Shown here: piece by piece, positions 1 to 12,012 of the stretch
Numbering within the stretch: the first letter of the stretch is position 1
Layout: each line of letters starts with the position of its first letter
NCBI GenBank assembly: GCA_013399115.1
Contig: VXAA01005664.1
Span: forward strand, 19,230 to 83,229
Length of the DNA stretch: 64,000 nt
Direction: 5' to 3'
Source: Anseranas semipalmata
Lineage: Eukaryota; Chordata; Aves; Anseriformes; Anseranatidae
The notes under the pieces: model-generated
What the model was told of the DNA's origin: nothing
What the model saw: the letters and a program-made list of their open reading frames with translations, nothing else
The model's database searches: none
Translations under genes and position numbers: made by a program

Positions 1-3000
1 AAAAAACAGTTTGTTAGACTTGTAGAATCATCAGGGATCCTACAACAGACACACTGAAATGAATAAATCCTTACCTTGCTCAAATTGATATGAAACCTAT
101 CGAGGTGAAGTTAAACAAACTCCAAACAGCACAACAAATTCATACAGCATGGAAGGACAGAAGGAACCATTTATGAATGTAAGGATGTTTCTAACAAAGC
201 AGCCTTTCCATTTCTGATCACCAAAAAGCATTTGTGTGTTAATGCTTATAATTCATGTGCTCACCAGATGTCCACCAGCAGCCTCACTTCATTTGCCTCT
301 TTCTTAACTTTCTCTTCCAAAACGCAAACTACTTCCTTCCCTCTTTCTCCTACTTGACTGCCACACTCACAGTTTTCCATTTTCCACATATATTAGCCAC
401 TGTTTTCTCAATTTGTTTAAGAGAGCAACATAACTAGATCAATTGAAAAGCAATTGTTTCTAGTTTATGCTTCAGTTTGGGCTTCGGTGCTCATCACATC
501 TGACAAAGAGACTGTGACAAAGTTTTCTATTCTTGCCAGCACTGTACAGAGTGGTAGTATTCTTTATTAGACAAGCTGACAAGCTTCATTAATTTTTTCA
601 TTGAATTTAGCTGGACGTGGAGCCTGTCTGAAGACTACATTTACAGACGAACAAATTTTGTGCTTGAATTCAGTAAGTGTACCATCCAGCTGCATTTAAT
701 GGAGTCTCATGAGTGTGAGCAGGTCCATAACCTATTAATTAAAAATGGTGTTTCACAAAGGGAACAGAAAGACTGCAATAGTATCTGATACACAATTAAA
801 ACAAAGTGCTTATGGCTTTGTTGCTTACTTGTGGTGATAAAATAGAACAATCAGAAAATTCAATAAAAATCTGTCAGTCTGCGTGAAAAGACACATGTTT
901 TGTGCAAGCCTGGAAAATGCTAATCTATTTGTGAGCAGTGTTACAAATATGCTTTTGCACATAATGAATCCTTTGGTGGCAGAGCTAGTTTAACTGATTT
1001 ACATTGTGCCAAAAGTTATTCTTCTTCTTCCATCCATTCTACTGTTTGTGTGGGCCCGGTCTAAAGATGTCAGAAATTATCTATTTAGTGCATGCACGCG
1101 CGCACACACANCATAAGTGGTTGCTTTCTTTTAAGCAAGATTATGCCAGCTGGTGCTATTTAGAGTAGAACACTGGCAAGGGGCTGGTAAGTGCCAGGAG
1201 GGAATTGGGGATGAGGAAGGAAGGGAAGCAGGTCAGGGGCAAAAAGATCTTAAGCAACATCTCATACTGAAGGCTGCCACATGAAAAATTACTCTGAGTA
1301 TTTCCAGAACATTTTATTTAATTAACTGTTCCAAAAGTAACTGTTGGAAACACCTGGATCCTTTGTACTTCTCTAGAAAAAAGATTTGGCATTGTAAACC
1401 TTAGCAAAGTGAGTTGACCATGTATACTGTTGTCCACTAGCAAACAGTCCATAACTTGGCACAAAAGTCAGCCAAAATCAACCTAAATTTAAGTTTAAAG
1501 TGCCTGGCAATTTCAAAAATGTGTGTTTTGCATTTTTTTTCCCACTTGGTTTAAATTGTGATCAAAAGCATATTCATGAATTTCAAGGGAAAGGTTAGGA
1601 TTACTGATTTTGGCTTTCACTAAAACAAGAAGTGATCAGATGTCATTAGAGAGCCTGTTTTCATTTCAGGATACGTAGAACCTATTGCTGTAGATAACCA
1701 CTCTAACTTTTAAAGGCTCAGTCTTCAAATCTTTTAAATATGAGACTGTCAGTTCTGATTCTGCAGTAAGATCCTGGCTTTGATCAAGACAGATTTAGCC
1801 ATTGTGATCACTACCCAAAAGAGTTATTTTGCATACAATATTTTTCTTCTAGAATCCATGTCAAAAATTGTGCCTGTGTTGCCATCAACTTTGTGAACAT
1901 TTTGGACAAATTATTTAATGTTTCTTAGCCTTTATCTTTGGCAGAATTTTTAATGTGGAAAAAGCAAGCAATTAAGTCTCCTTTGTCTATGGATATTTTG
2001 TCATGGAGCTGTTGAGCCTGGGATACATCTCTAATTGCCTGCCTAGGCCATTCACCTAAATTATGTCAGAACTGATTTAATTATCCCTAAAAGCTCCCCT
2101 CAAGATGAAATTCCTGCCTAGCCTTAACTATCTCTCAGTATAAAGCATGCCTAGAATTTTTGCTGTCCTTAAAATAACTCAAAACTATGTTACAAGAATG
2201 AGTTACACTGCAGAGATGGTTCTCACTCTTTTTCATAACAAGCAAGCAGGGAGTATCACAGTCTTCTGAAAATTCCTGTCCTGTTATCCATTCCCTTTAA
2301 CAATATGGATAACCCCTTAGAGTATTGCCCATCCCAGCTTTCATACTGGCATCTTTATTGCTGAAACCCCCTGTGTATTAGACTGCAATTACCTGACTTG
2401 TTATTGTTTTCTAAAGAATGAAGCTCAAAATAGTTTTTGTCCCCCCCCTGCAGTAAGTCAGTAAATATTTGTGAAAAATTAAAAAACATATATGTCGGAA
2501 TAAAAAGCTTTCTGCTCAGAAATACCATCATAGACCCTTGCTCCACTTGACACAGTATGGGTATAATATAGATACTTGCCTGTAGAATGCATCACATTCT
2601 CTCGTACCAGTTAAAATGATATATTTTCTCCAGGGAACTTCAGCTAATATGCAGAATATGAACTTCAAGCAACCATACTCTCTTTTCCACAATGCACTTT
2701 TCTGGTTATTGATGTATGGCAGCCAAAAATGGTGGCTATTTAGACACACATACAGATATAGATTTATAGATATTTCTCTTTAAGGAGCTTTGCTTTGTTT
2801 TTCTACAGAATCAGCATTATTCCAGATAAAAATATTGATGCACCCACATTTGTCAAAAACTAATTATATTTGGAATACAGTCCCAATGGAATTTTTTTCA
2901 AATAACTGAATTTTGAATCATTACTGCCGAATACTTATCTTCAGCTGCTTTCACACTACAGCACCTTTGTTGTTTGTAGGTTCTGTTCTCTGATGCTCAT

Positions 3001-5403
3001 TGCATGAGACAACTTTAGGGTTACTTGAAGCTTCTTACATGTGATGTAAGATGGCCCTAAAACTAAAATACCTGTGTTCTCAGGGAATAAGGAAATTATG
3101 GATCTAAGTACCCTCTAAACAGCTTTATTATCTATATCCTTAACATGCCTGCCATACATGTCTCTTCTACCTGCTCAGGATTTGCTAAAAGTAAAGGTGA
3201 AGTTTGATAGATTATTTATACCTTTTAAGATATGTAATATGTAGAATATTGCAACAAGTGTTAAGAATATAGTACCAAGGTGCTTTGAATAGCAGAGGAC
3301 AATACTGCTCTCTTGTCTCCCAGATAAGCTATCAACTTGACATTTGTTTCTAAATGTCAGCAAAACCAGAATGGGTGAGATGAGTCATTGAACATGTTTT
3401 TCTTTTGGGTAGGGAGCAAGGATGGCTGGTTTAAAATATAAGTATGCAAAGGAGAGAAAAAATCTCTAGTCAGTAAGGAGAGGAGAGGCCATTTTTTTGC
3501 TGTTGCTGTCTTTCCATGTTAGGTTAGGGACACTAAGCAGCAAACAATTCAGTCTTAGCTAGCCAAATCAGAAGTTAAATGTACGTTTGTAATGTGATGA
3601 CTGTCTTATACATGAAAAACTGCGAATGATGCTCAGCCCCTGGGTGTGGAGGTAAAAGAGGAAGCTGTGGCTGACACCAAGAAGTAGAGATACAGTCCTT
3701 CACTGTATCCTGAGAGTATTCCCTAGAGACAAGCAGAAAATGCAGAATAGAGGGCATCTATTTTGCATTTAAGAGGAATGAGAATATTGGTAGAGGAAAA
3801 CTGAGAAGGTTCCAAATATAGGCTGCAAAGGGAATAGCAAGCTTCAGTCAAAGTCTGCTGCCTGAAAAGCTTTAAAGCTAGCTCTTGCAGAGCAGGTTCA
3901 GCAGCCAGTACAACCACTGTAGTTTTGGGAAGCTGCAGAAACCTCAGAAAGTATCTTTAAAGAGTATGTTCAGGCAGAATCTTGGACAGGAGACTTCAGT
4001 TTGCTAACAAATGTGCTTAAAGCTGATCAGTTCAGAGAATTTTATCCTTCAGGACTCAGTTAATCTGAGGTGCCTTACACTGTGGGGTGTTTGTAAAGCC
4101 CGAGGCTTGGAGCACATCTCCTCTGAGTTTCAGAAGCCTCTGTAGGAGCTAGCACTACAGGGATTGAGGCATCCTTGCTGGCATCCTAGCTGGCAAACAC
4201 TAACCGGGGCTCCTCCTAGATAGAGGAAAAGAGGTGCTCTGCAGCCTTGGCCAGTTCCAGGCTCTCTCTTCCTCTACCCATTTTATTTTTATAAAATTCA
4301 TTTGCCTCCCATACAAACACAGCCTACTTCTAGCTTAGCCCTACTTTCAGAGGTTTCTAAAAATGGTTTTAAGTGGAGCTGTTACTGCACTGTAATTGAG
4401 AGTCATTCCAGGAGTCTTCTAGAAATTTTGGCAATAGCTCAAAAACTAATTTCCTTAATAATTTCTCTTTTAGTTTCCCTATTTTATCAATTTCTTCTAT
4501 CTCCACTCAATTTTTCACCTTGTTTTTGGTCTCTTCTCTACTGTCTCTCTGTCTTTGTTGCTCTCCACCATGTTCGAAAAAACAGCACTGACCGTAGACA
4601 CCCTTTCTTCCCATGGGAGAATACAGGACATGGAGTAAAAGACTGTACCGGTCTTTGTTTTATTTTATTTTACTTTATTGCTTTGTTTTTCAATTCCACC
4701 CTAACATTCACTCCTATTCCTTTTCTCTTTCTCTTCCCTAGTCCTACTGACCCTCTTTTTTTTCCTTATTCCCTCTTTTGCATTTCTGTGACAAATTCCC
4801 TGAAAGGATAACTTGCTGCAGGGCAGTTGATATCAGGAGAATTTGTTTTTCTATTATCACTACAGCTTTGCACAACACAAGTTAATGTAGCATTGTGGTT
4901 GTGATGATATTGCCAAGCTTGAAAATGGCATTTCAATTCTAAATCACAGTCATTTGTAACTTTCTCAAAACAACAACAACAACAAAAAATAATATTAATA
5001 ATTACCTTTGGGGCTCAGATTTTTCATGCTCAGTCTCAGTCCAAGACTGAATTGGTTTTACAAACTTTCATAAAAATCAGTCCAGCTGTTTGTACATTTT
5101 TTTCAAAGTTATCCAATAAGGAGGACAGAAAAAGGGATTTTCATCACATAAGATATTTTTCATATGCTTTTCATCCCCAGTAACTCAAACCAACTTTATT
5201 TTGAAACATCACCCTTGAAAGTGAATGTACTCCTGAATGATGCATTGCCTTGTTTGAAGAAATTTGGTTTGGAAATTACACAGTTATAAACATTAGAACA
5301 TTGTGTGCTGAGCATGCACACATTATTTCCCTTCTTTGATTTAGACCTCTACCCAATAGTGATTAATGTTCCCAGGCATGAATATTTGTTTGTGCACTCA
5401 TGA
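1..5403. other. AT-rich non-coding stretch
   Basis: I see no gene here. Reading frames are short and broken, and there are no paired splice sites with coding-like composition. The longest frame, 4302-4811 on the + strand, runs through T-rich sequence and is rejected below. The only distinct structure is the alternating purine-pyrimidine tract at 1088-1110, listed separately, and a small (CAA)n run near 4972-4986. The stretch is best read as intron or intergenic DNA. Confidence 0.7.
1088..1110. repeat. Alternating purine-pyrimidine tract (CG/CA), with a palindrome
   Basis: All 23 bases alternate purine and pyrimidine. The tract opens with a perfect 10-bp palindrome (GTGCATGCAC, 1088-1097), passes through a CG run and ends as (CA)n against an unresolved base at 1111. 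Such tracts favour left-handed Z-DNA. The N directly at its edge suggests that the repeat length was ambiguous in the assembly. Confidence 0.75.
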
Positions 5404-5800
5404 AAATTAGAGATGGAAAAGATCTATTGCATCATCTAGCTCATCTTACTGCCAAAGGCTTGATACCTACACTCTGTATTCATACACGTGACAGGAGCAG
5501 AGAGTCACAGAAAGTTCCTATCTTGAAACTTTTGCGGAGCTTTACTGAAACAAGGAAAGTAATTTTAACTCTAAAGCCTATCCCTTCATTTTTACCTTGG
5601 CTTTGCCACCTAAAACATTTCCTAGGATTTTCTGATATGAATTTCAAGAAACAGTAAAATATGTACTCAGCAGGTTGGACTATTGCCCAGTCTAGCCTCA
5701 AGCAATGGGTCTTTCTTCACCTGCTTTGTAATTCTGAACAGCCTGAAGATCAGGAAATTGTCAGGAAGTTTCCCTTGCTATGCCTCGTACACTGTCAAGA
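5404..5800 (-). mobile_element. Old, decayed CR1-like LINE fragment
   Basis: Two parts resemble the 3' region of old CR1 families read in reverse. At 5404-5450 there is an 'agatggaaaagatctatt...atcatctag' block, where intact copies read 'gatggaaaagacctattagatcatctag'. At about 5672-5790 there is 'cccagtctagcctcaagcaatggg' followed by a 'gtcaggaagtttccc' motif. Both match, from memory, the conserved pattern seen in ancient amniote CR1 copies. The roughly 200 bp between them match poorly, so they are either heavily mutated or contain an insertion. The orientation is minus because the 3' end lies at the lower coordinate. There is no coding capacity. Boundaries are approximate. Confidence 0.5.
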
Positions 5801-6218
5801 TCTCCGGGCTATGGCAATAGTTCAAGTCATGACCAGTTATGTCAACATAAACAGTATCACTGTCTCTCTCTTATTTGTTCCTTATTATAAATACATACAG
5901 TCTATTATGCCATTGGCAATTCACTTTTGTTTAGACAATCTAGTCATGCCTGGCTTCTTTCATCTTTCTCCATAAGCCAGCTCGTCTAGTCATTCAGTTA
6001 CCTAACATGATCCTTAGCTCTCATTGCTTTCATCCTTAGCTCTCTTATTCTCAAGCGTAGATATTTTCTGTTGCACTCCTTCTTATCTGTCACTATGTTT
6101 TTTGGAATATAGGTGCCTAGAATGGAAAACAGTTCTCATGGGTACCTAGAGTATCCCATGACATGTCTACTCCAGAAAAACATTTCAACTAGTTAGGGAA
6201 TGGTAGGTGTTTTTACTG

Positions 6219-6221
<3 letters not shown>

Positions 6222-6256
<35 letters not shown>
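6222..6256 (+). repeat. Uninterrupted A run of 35 nt
   Basis: The run is a pure A tract flanked by 'actgctt' and 'cttctta'. It could be the tail of a retroposed transcript. However, I see no AATAAA in the preceding 100 bases, no recognisable gene sequence upstream and no clear target-site duplication, so a plain homopolymer expansion is equally likely. Confidence 0.9.
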
Positions 6257-6258
<2 letters not shown>

Positions 6259-7210
6259 TCTTAATTTATCTTTATTATAGCACAATTATGAATATTTCAG
6301 TGATGTTAAAATTAAAAAAAAAAAGAGACAAAATCAGAAGGAACAAGAACTAATACACAAAAGAAGTTTAATATCACTGAAAAATCTTTCAAACTGGGAC
6401 ATTTCAGACTGTCAGCTATGTTCTCAGGGCTGAGTAGCTAATACATTTAAATTACATAATTTTAAAACTAGATTTGTATCTGTGTAGGAAAAAAAAAGAG
6501 GATGTTTACAATTGTGTTAGCGTATCATGGTCGGTCCATCATTCCCCAGAAGAAATACTATGACCCAATGAAGGAAAATATCAAAAGAGACAAAATATTT
6601 CTTCTTTACTCCCTTACATGTTAGCTCTGAAAGAGCTTATGCAATTTAAAAAAATAACAAAATTTTTCAAGATGACTGGTGGTTTTAGGTGCCTTAATTT
6701 TCTGAGACTGTCAGCTGGAACCTCATAATCAGAAAGAATAAGTGTTGCAAGTTTGAAAAGTGGGCTTTTTTAGGTGCCTTAAATTGGAGATTGCAAAAGC
6801 AGATACTCAGAATCAACATTTCTTTTTGAAAACATGTCCTAATTGTTCCACTGGGATGTAGGCAGTGTCATAGCCAGTACAATGCAACATAGAAAATATC
6901 CTGGTATTTCTCCTTGTCTATTTGAAAAATACTACTTCTGTTCAAAAATACTTTGTGTTTTTGAATGGAAGTAAAATGAAAATTTGGCTATGGCTAGCAG
7001 ATTAGAAATTTTTTTTCTCTAGCTTATTTATGTAAAAAACAAACTGTTTGACATATAATTGTTTACATGGCCTCTGTATACAGGAATCAGTTTTCACATA
7101 TCTTAATTTCTCCAAAAATTAGCACAAAGTGGAAATTTCCTTCTCTGAAGAATTTTAAAGCATTTTAAAAACAGAACATGCTATTGGAAGTGTATGTTGT
7201 CAGAATATGG

Positions 7211-7266
7211 ATTTTTTTATTTTATTTTATTTTATTTTATTTTATTTTATTTTATTTTATTTTATT
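7211..7266. repeat. (TTTTA)n microsatellite
   Basis: About eleven near-perfect copies of the pentamer TTTTA. It is a simple expansion with no associated element recognised. Confidence 0.95.
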
Positions 7267-8303
7267 GTGCAATTAGGTGGTTTCCAAAATGCAATTTGAC
7301 AGTGTCCCTTTAATCCTATTACATCCTGTTCTCTCTCTGTTGGCTGATTAGAATGTTTGCCCCTTGTCATTTTCATAAAATCCCTTTATACAATTACAGT
7401 GTGTTATCCTTCCTTCTCATGATCTCACCATAATCATCTTGACTCATCTGTAAATATATAAAGCTCTTAGAAACTCACTCAGAGACATACATGGTGCATA
7501 TATCCTCTTAATCTGTGTGTACGTAAGAGGAATACACTAATGAACTAAAGTGGGTGAAACTATTCTTTGAAGTGCTCCTTACATGACAAAGAGACTTTTA
7601 AATGCAGAGCAATTTCCATGAAACTATGTTTCATGCTCTTCAAAATGTTATAATGTGATTTTAAAAAACAGACACCCCTAAAATGTCATTTTTTAAAAGA
7701 GTGCATTTTATTTGTAGCATTTCTTCTGTCTTATCTTGAAAAGGTATCAGCTCTGACCTATGGCAATAATGTAATTTTCATGTTCTCTCTCTCTGTGGAC
7801 AAAAGCACAGGTTGGATTTAAAATCACTTCGCTGTTGGCCAAAATCACTGACACTGTCATCAGCAGTGGTAGCAAAGTGGGATGGATGCTGTCTGCTTTC
7901 AGAAATCTCACCTTTATGTTCTGCCTCAAAAGGAAGATACTAGCCTTTAGTGGGGCTGAAACACTTAACAAGAAGTATTAGTGGTTAATGCTCTAGCACT
8001 GCAGTTTGGTACGCCAGGCATACCAAGATGAAAAGCTCCTTTACTGTGCTTATGTCACGACAACTTTTCCTGATAATTGCAGTTAGCTTTCAGCAGAATG
8101 AAGCATGTGGCATGATTGTAGAAGGCAAGACAAACCGTGGTAAAAAAAGTTTAAATGGATGCTTTTTTTCTTTCAAGCTACATTTTTCAACTTCTCTAAG
8201 GACCCAGTCATAGATACCAGATCCCAAAGACCCTCTCAAGAGAAATAGGGCTAAAAATGTTTGCATTTATATAGTATGCAAATGATTGCAACTGTATTTT
8301 AAG

Positions 8304-8328
8304 TTTTATTTTATTTTATTTTTTTTCC
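8304..8328. repeat. Short TTTTA/T-rich repeat
   Basis: Three TTTTA units run into a T tract. It is the same motif as the larger array about 1 kb upstream. Confidence 0.8.
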
Positions 8329-9598
8329 TGGAAGGCTCCTTACTTTACTGTTTTCAGAGCATGTCTACATGATTGCAGGCTTCTTGACCTTGCAGTCCAA
8401 GTAATAATCCTCAGCTGGCACTACCACATTTATTACTCTCTCATGTATTTATATCACAGCTGCTGAAGCTTCAGGATATTACTGCAGTACCAATAATAAA
8501 TATTAAGATTTCTATAGCAACCAATTGCTCTTAATTACTTTCACTACAGGAGCCAGGTGAAAGAGGAGCAAAGCTCTGAAGAAGAGAGATCCTTATTCAA
8601 TGCAGTATTTTCAAAGGCAAGCTGTAATGCAGAGGGAACTGGAAATTTGCCAACAAAGGAGACACCTGAAAGAGGAAAAGATAAATATTTAGCCACTGAG
8701 ATCTATTAAAGTACAAAACATCATCTATAATTCAGATTCAAAATTACTATATTTAAATATTGTCACAGCTGTCATACAAATAGGCCTATGCTAGCAAATT
8801 ACAAGGTAAGTATGAGACACATACCTAAGTCTTAACTCCTTTTCCCTCCCCTTAAAATGGGGCTGTCATTGCAACATTTTTTGGACTGTTGCTAAATTTA
8901 TAATTTTTTCGTGCTATAGTTATATCTTTATCACAACTCCAAACCTGAAAGGTAGGAAAACTGGGAAAACGGATGACTCCAAAATGAGACCTTGATCAAA
9001 ATTTTGTGCAGAAGTCCTGACTTTAATTTTGAGCTCCCTGTGACTTGAAGAAAGGTGATGACTAAACACAAAAGAGAAGCTGTTGTGGCCACTGGCAGAG
9101 GCAGAAGTTGCAGTCGTACATCATATGCATGCAGAGGTTTCAGCTAAGGAAGCTTTGCACTGATGGTGTCCATATAGCTTTTACAACTACCCAACCTACC
9201 TGTGCCAGCATCACAGCCTGGTGATGAAGGAGAGGGGGGAGAGGTATCAAAACTCCCATAGACTTCTACAGACACTTGTGCTCCAATAGGATTTGGGAGT
9301 AACTGGTCCCCTTGTGAACATGCTGGGGGAAAAGGAGGGGAACAGACGGAGCCAGACTTCCCTTCGTCTGGCTTCCCAAGACTGCCAGTGACCTGCCACC
9401 TGGCGGTTCACCAGGAGTATAGATGGGGAAAAGTCATCAAGGCATCTTGTCCTCTGACAGGAAAGAGTGGAATTCAATGGCACATGAAAACTAGTCCATC
9501 TGGACCAAACTAGGAAATGATCCTCTAGAGAGATGGAGAGGGCTGGAGAGGGTTTTAAAGGAACCTTCATTCCTGCAGAAGTTTTTATGTTATTTTAA

Positions 9599-9895
9599 TT
9601 CCTTTCCTTTCCTTTCCTTTCCTTTCCTTTCCTTTCCTTTCCTTTCCTTTCCTTTCCTTTCCTTTCCTTTCCTTTCCTTTCCTTTCCTTTCCTTTCCNCT
9701 CCTCTCCTCTCCTCTCCTCTCCTTCTATTCTCTTTTCCCTTTCCCCGTTTTCCCCGTTTTCCCCGTTTTCCCTTTTTTTGCCTGTTTTTCCCTTTTTCTC
9801 TCTTTTTCTTTTTTCTTTTTTTCTCCTTTTCTCATTTTTTCTCTTTTTTTTCTTTTTTTTCTTTCCTTTTTTCTCTTTTTCTGTTTTTCTTTTCA
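9599..9895. repeat. Long homopyrimidine block built on (CCTTT)n
   Basis: Almost 300 bases are pyrimidine on the + strand, with only scattered purines. The order is (CCTTT)n of about 19 units (9601-9697), an N at 9698, (CCTCT)n to about 9722, a CCCC-GTTTT section (9737-9772), then mixed C/T sequence to about 9895. The change of motif along the block suggests successive expansions. A homopurine-homopyrimidine stretch of this kind can fold into triplex (H-DNA). On the - strand it reads as a lysine- and glutamate-rich frame that is an artefact of the repeat. Confidence 0.95.
9737..9772 (-). other. Potential G-quadruplex on the - strand (CCCC-GTTTT repeat)
   Basis: On the + strand, runs of three or four C are spaced by five-base GTTTT or similar loops. 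The - strand therefore carries at least four G runs with loops of about five bases, which satisfies the usual G-quadruplex pattern. Only the sequence pattern is seen; folding is inferred. Confidence 0.55.
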
Positions 9896-11973
9896 TTATT
9901 TTTGAAGCATTAAGTGAAGCAAACAATATTGCAATATCCACAAATCTCCCCATCTTGGGAAGCTGTCCTCCTTCTTTCATTCTTTCCATATTGCTCTTGT
10001 TCAGCTCTAAGAGAGCACGCACTTCTTTTTTTTTTTTTTTCCTTCTTAGGAATGAAATAACCTAAGGCGGGTGGTGAGGGGAACAAGGAGAAATGGATTA
10101 TAATGCTTTTGAATGGGTATTTATGAATGAATCTATTGTATCAGTGATTGCCTTATCCAGCAATGGTCCAGCAGTCATCACAGTCCCTGCAGTCATAGGA
10201 AACTGATAATTTCCAGTGTACCATTGGTACTGACAGTGTGGGATGTACCATGAAAGAACATCACAGCTCCAGACAGTACAGGAGAGGTCTCTGGACATGT
10301 CCTGTGATGGTGTGTACACAGAATTAAAGCCATTTCCAAAGACTTTCCAGTGCTGAAAAGCTTGGCTGTGCTTCTTGAGAGCCTGGAGATGTTTGTTTCT
10401 GGAGCTTGGACTGTCAGTGGAGATAAAGGACAGCTGTGGAAAAGCCTGTTTTTTTTTTGTTTTTTGTTTTTTTTTTTTTTGCAGCAAACATTTGGCCACT
10501 GGAGAGGAAAAGGTCGATGACAGCTGTAGAAAACACCAGGAATGTGTTGAAAGTTCTGAAAAGCTACAGAAAAGTTTTGATTTGTGTTCTGGAAAGGATG
10601 CAGGGTTTATGCAAAAGGAAAGAGTGCATTCGTAAGCACTGCAGTGCAGAGGGGTAGGTAAATTCAGTGTTGCCTGGGAAAGAAACTCTAACGTGGGATT
10701 TATCTGAGATTGGCAATCATATAAAGGTGAAATATCACCATAGAGAGAGCTGTTGCTTCTCCGTCATAATCTTTAAGAATTCTTCGATCGTTGTGGATGG
10801 TTCAGATGAGAGTCCTTACTCAGTCTGTATCAGGTAAAAAACACCAGTGAGAGTATACGAATGTTGAATGGGGGGAGTAGGGGATATGGAAGGCTCTTGT
10901 GGGAGGTCGTGAAGAAAAAAAAGAAACGGAACTATTGTTTCTCAGCTATCTGTCAAAGTAAAGTTTCTAAAAACTACAGCTTCCTTACAGTCCATTGGTA
11001 GGCAATGGTTGGAGAGCTCAGCTCAAAGGTACACTTTGACTGCTTGACTTGCTGTGCAGCTCAGCAGTGGGGTCCTTGCCCGGCAAGCAGGCTGGTGGCT
11101 GGGTATTTTGGACTCACTTGCAGAAGTCCTCACATCCTTTGCATTGCCGTGATCCTCCCAGCTGGCACTTCATCAGCTCAACTCGAAAGGTTTGTTTGAT
11201 TATCACCAAGTGTTTGGTTTTAAAAAAAATCTGTCAGCCTCGCAGCCTACAACTATGATGTATAATTAAATGCATCCTATCCTCTGTTTCCAAAACACTG
11301 TTATAATAATATCAAGTTGTGATAATCTAGTGAAAGGCGGCGGGGAGTGGGGGAAGTCAGACATGTGGGACGTCTCCACAGCACTGCTGCACACATCAGC
11401 TGGGGGAGATATGGCCATGTGCCCACCCCCAGGAGAAGGGACAGTGACAGCGGGGCCAAGGCAAAGCAAAAAGTGTTAGGGTTTGGGTGGGAGCAGGGGA
11501 AGAGAAGGATAAAAGAGGGCAGGATTATCCATTTCCCTACCATGGGCTCTGTTTTTCTTACTGACACTAGTGGCAGCAGGATTTTATCCCTCCTCATTAT
11601 AATGGCAGTTTAATTGCAGAAGCAGACTTCCTAGGGGAACCAGGGGGGCTGTGTCCTCCCCTCACAGCATGTCTCAGCGAGGTACGTGCTCCCACTCACA
11701 CAGCGCATCAGCTGTCCCACGGTGGGGTGGTCTTCTCTTCCCCTCAGTCACACAGAGCCTGTCTGCAGGATCCCAGCAGCGGCTAAGTGAGCTTCACCTG
11801 CTTGTTGATCCTCTCCTAAAGTCATGTTCTGCTGGAGCTGCTGGTAGCACCCGCGGATGAACCTTAGCTAACAAACCCAGCACCAGGCTGGGTTTAGCAC
11901 CAGCCTAACAAACCCCATCTAAAAGCTGCGACAAGCTGAACCTCTTCTTTTGCTCCCTTCAAGAGCTGAACTT
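9896..11973. other. Non-coding stretch, no recognised element
   Basis: Holds a 15-nt T run (10026-10040) and a T-rich tract (10448-10480). Several overlapping short frames on both strands at 11.0-11.9 kb reflect locally higher GC content rather than a gene. None has matched splice sites that I could identify. Confidence 0.6.
10448..10480. repeat. T-rich tract
   Basis: T runs interrupted by single G, ending at 'gcagcaaac'. It has the look of a polypyrimidine tract ahead of an AG, but no credible exon follows. Confidence 0.8.
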
Positions 11974-12012
11974 CATAGAATCATAGCATGGCTTGGGTTG
12001 GAAGGGACCTTC
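11974..12012 (-). mobile_element. CR1 LINE 3' tail, short remnant
   Basis: The 39 bases carry the hallmark CR1 terminus read in reverse: 'catagaatcatagcatggc', then 'ttgggttggaagggacctt'. In the element's own orientation this is the final sequence before the short 3' tandem repeat (ATTCTATG type). Sequence after 12012 no longer matches, so the copy is severely 5'-truncated or broken. The match is to the family pattern from memory; the subfamily is not assigned. Confidence 0.8.

Larger units (their letters stand above)
5801..9598. other. AT-rich non-coding stretch
   Basis: I recognise no gene, exon or interspersed repeat apart from the simple repeats listed separately (A run at 6222, TTTTA array at 7211, TTTTA-rich run at 8304). 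The frame at 9247-9570 on the - strand is short, without convincing splice sites or homology that I can name. Confidence 0.65.

Noticed and set aside
4302..4811. 169-codon open frame on the + strand with hydrophobic stretches
   Set aside because: Hydrophobicity comes from C/T-rich sequence (Phe, Leu, Ser codons). There is no domain pattern or exon signal.
6222..6256. A run considered as the tail of a processed pseudogene
   Set aside because: No AATAAA and no recognisable coding sequence upstream, and no target-site duplication could be seen.
9585..10022. Lysine- and glutamate-rich 145-codon frame on the - strand
   Set aside because: It is the translation of the homopurine repeat, with an ambiguous residue from the N at 9698.
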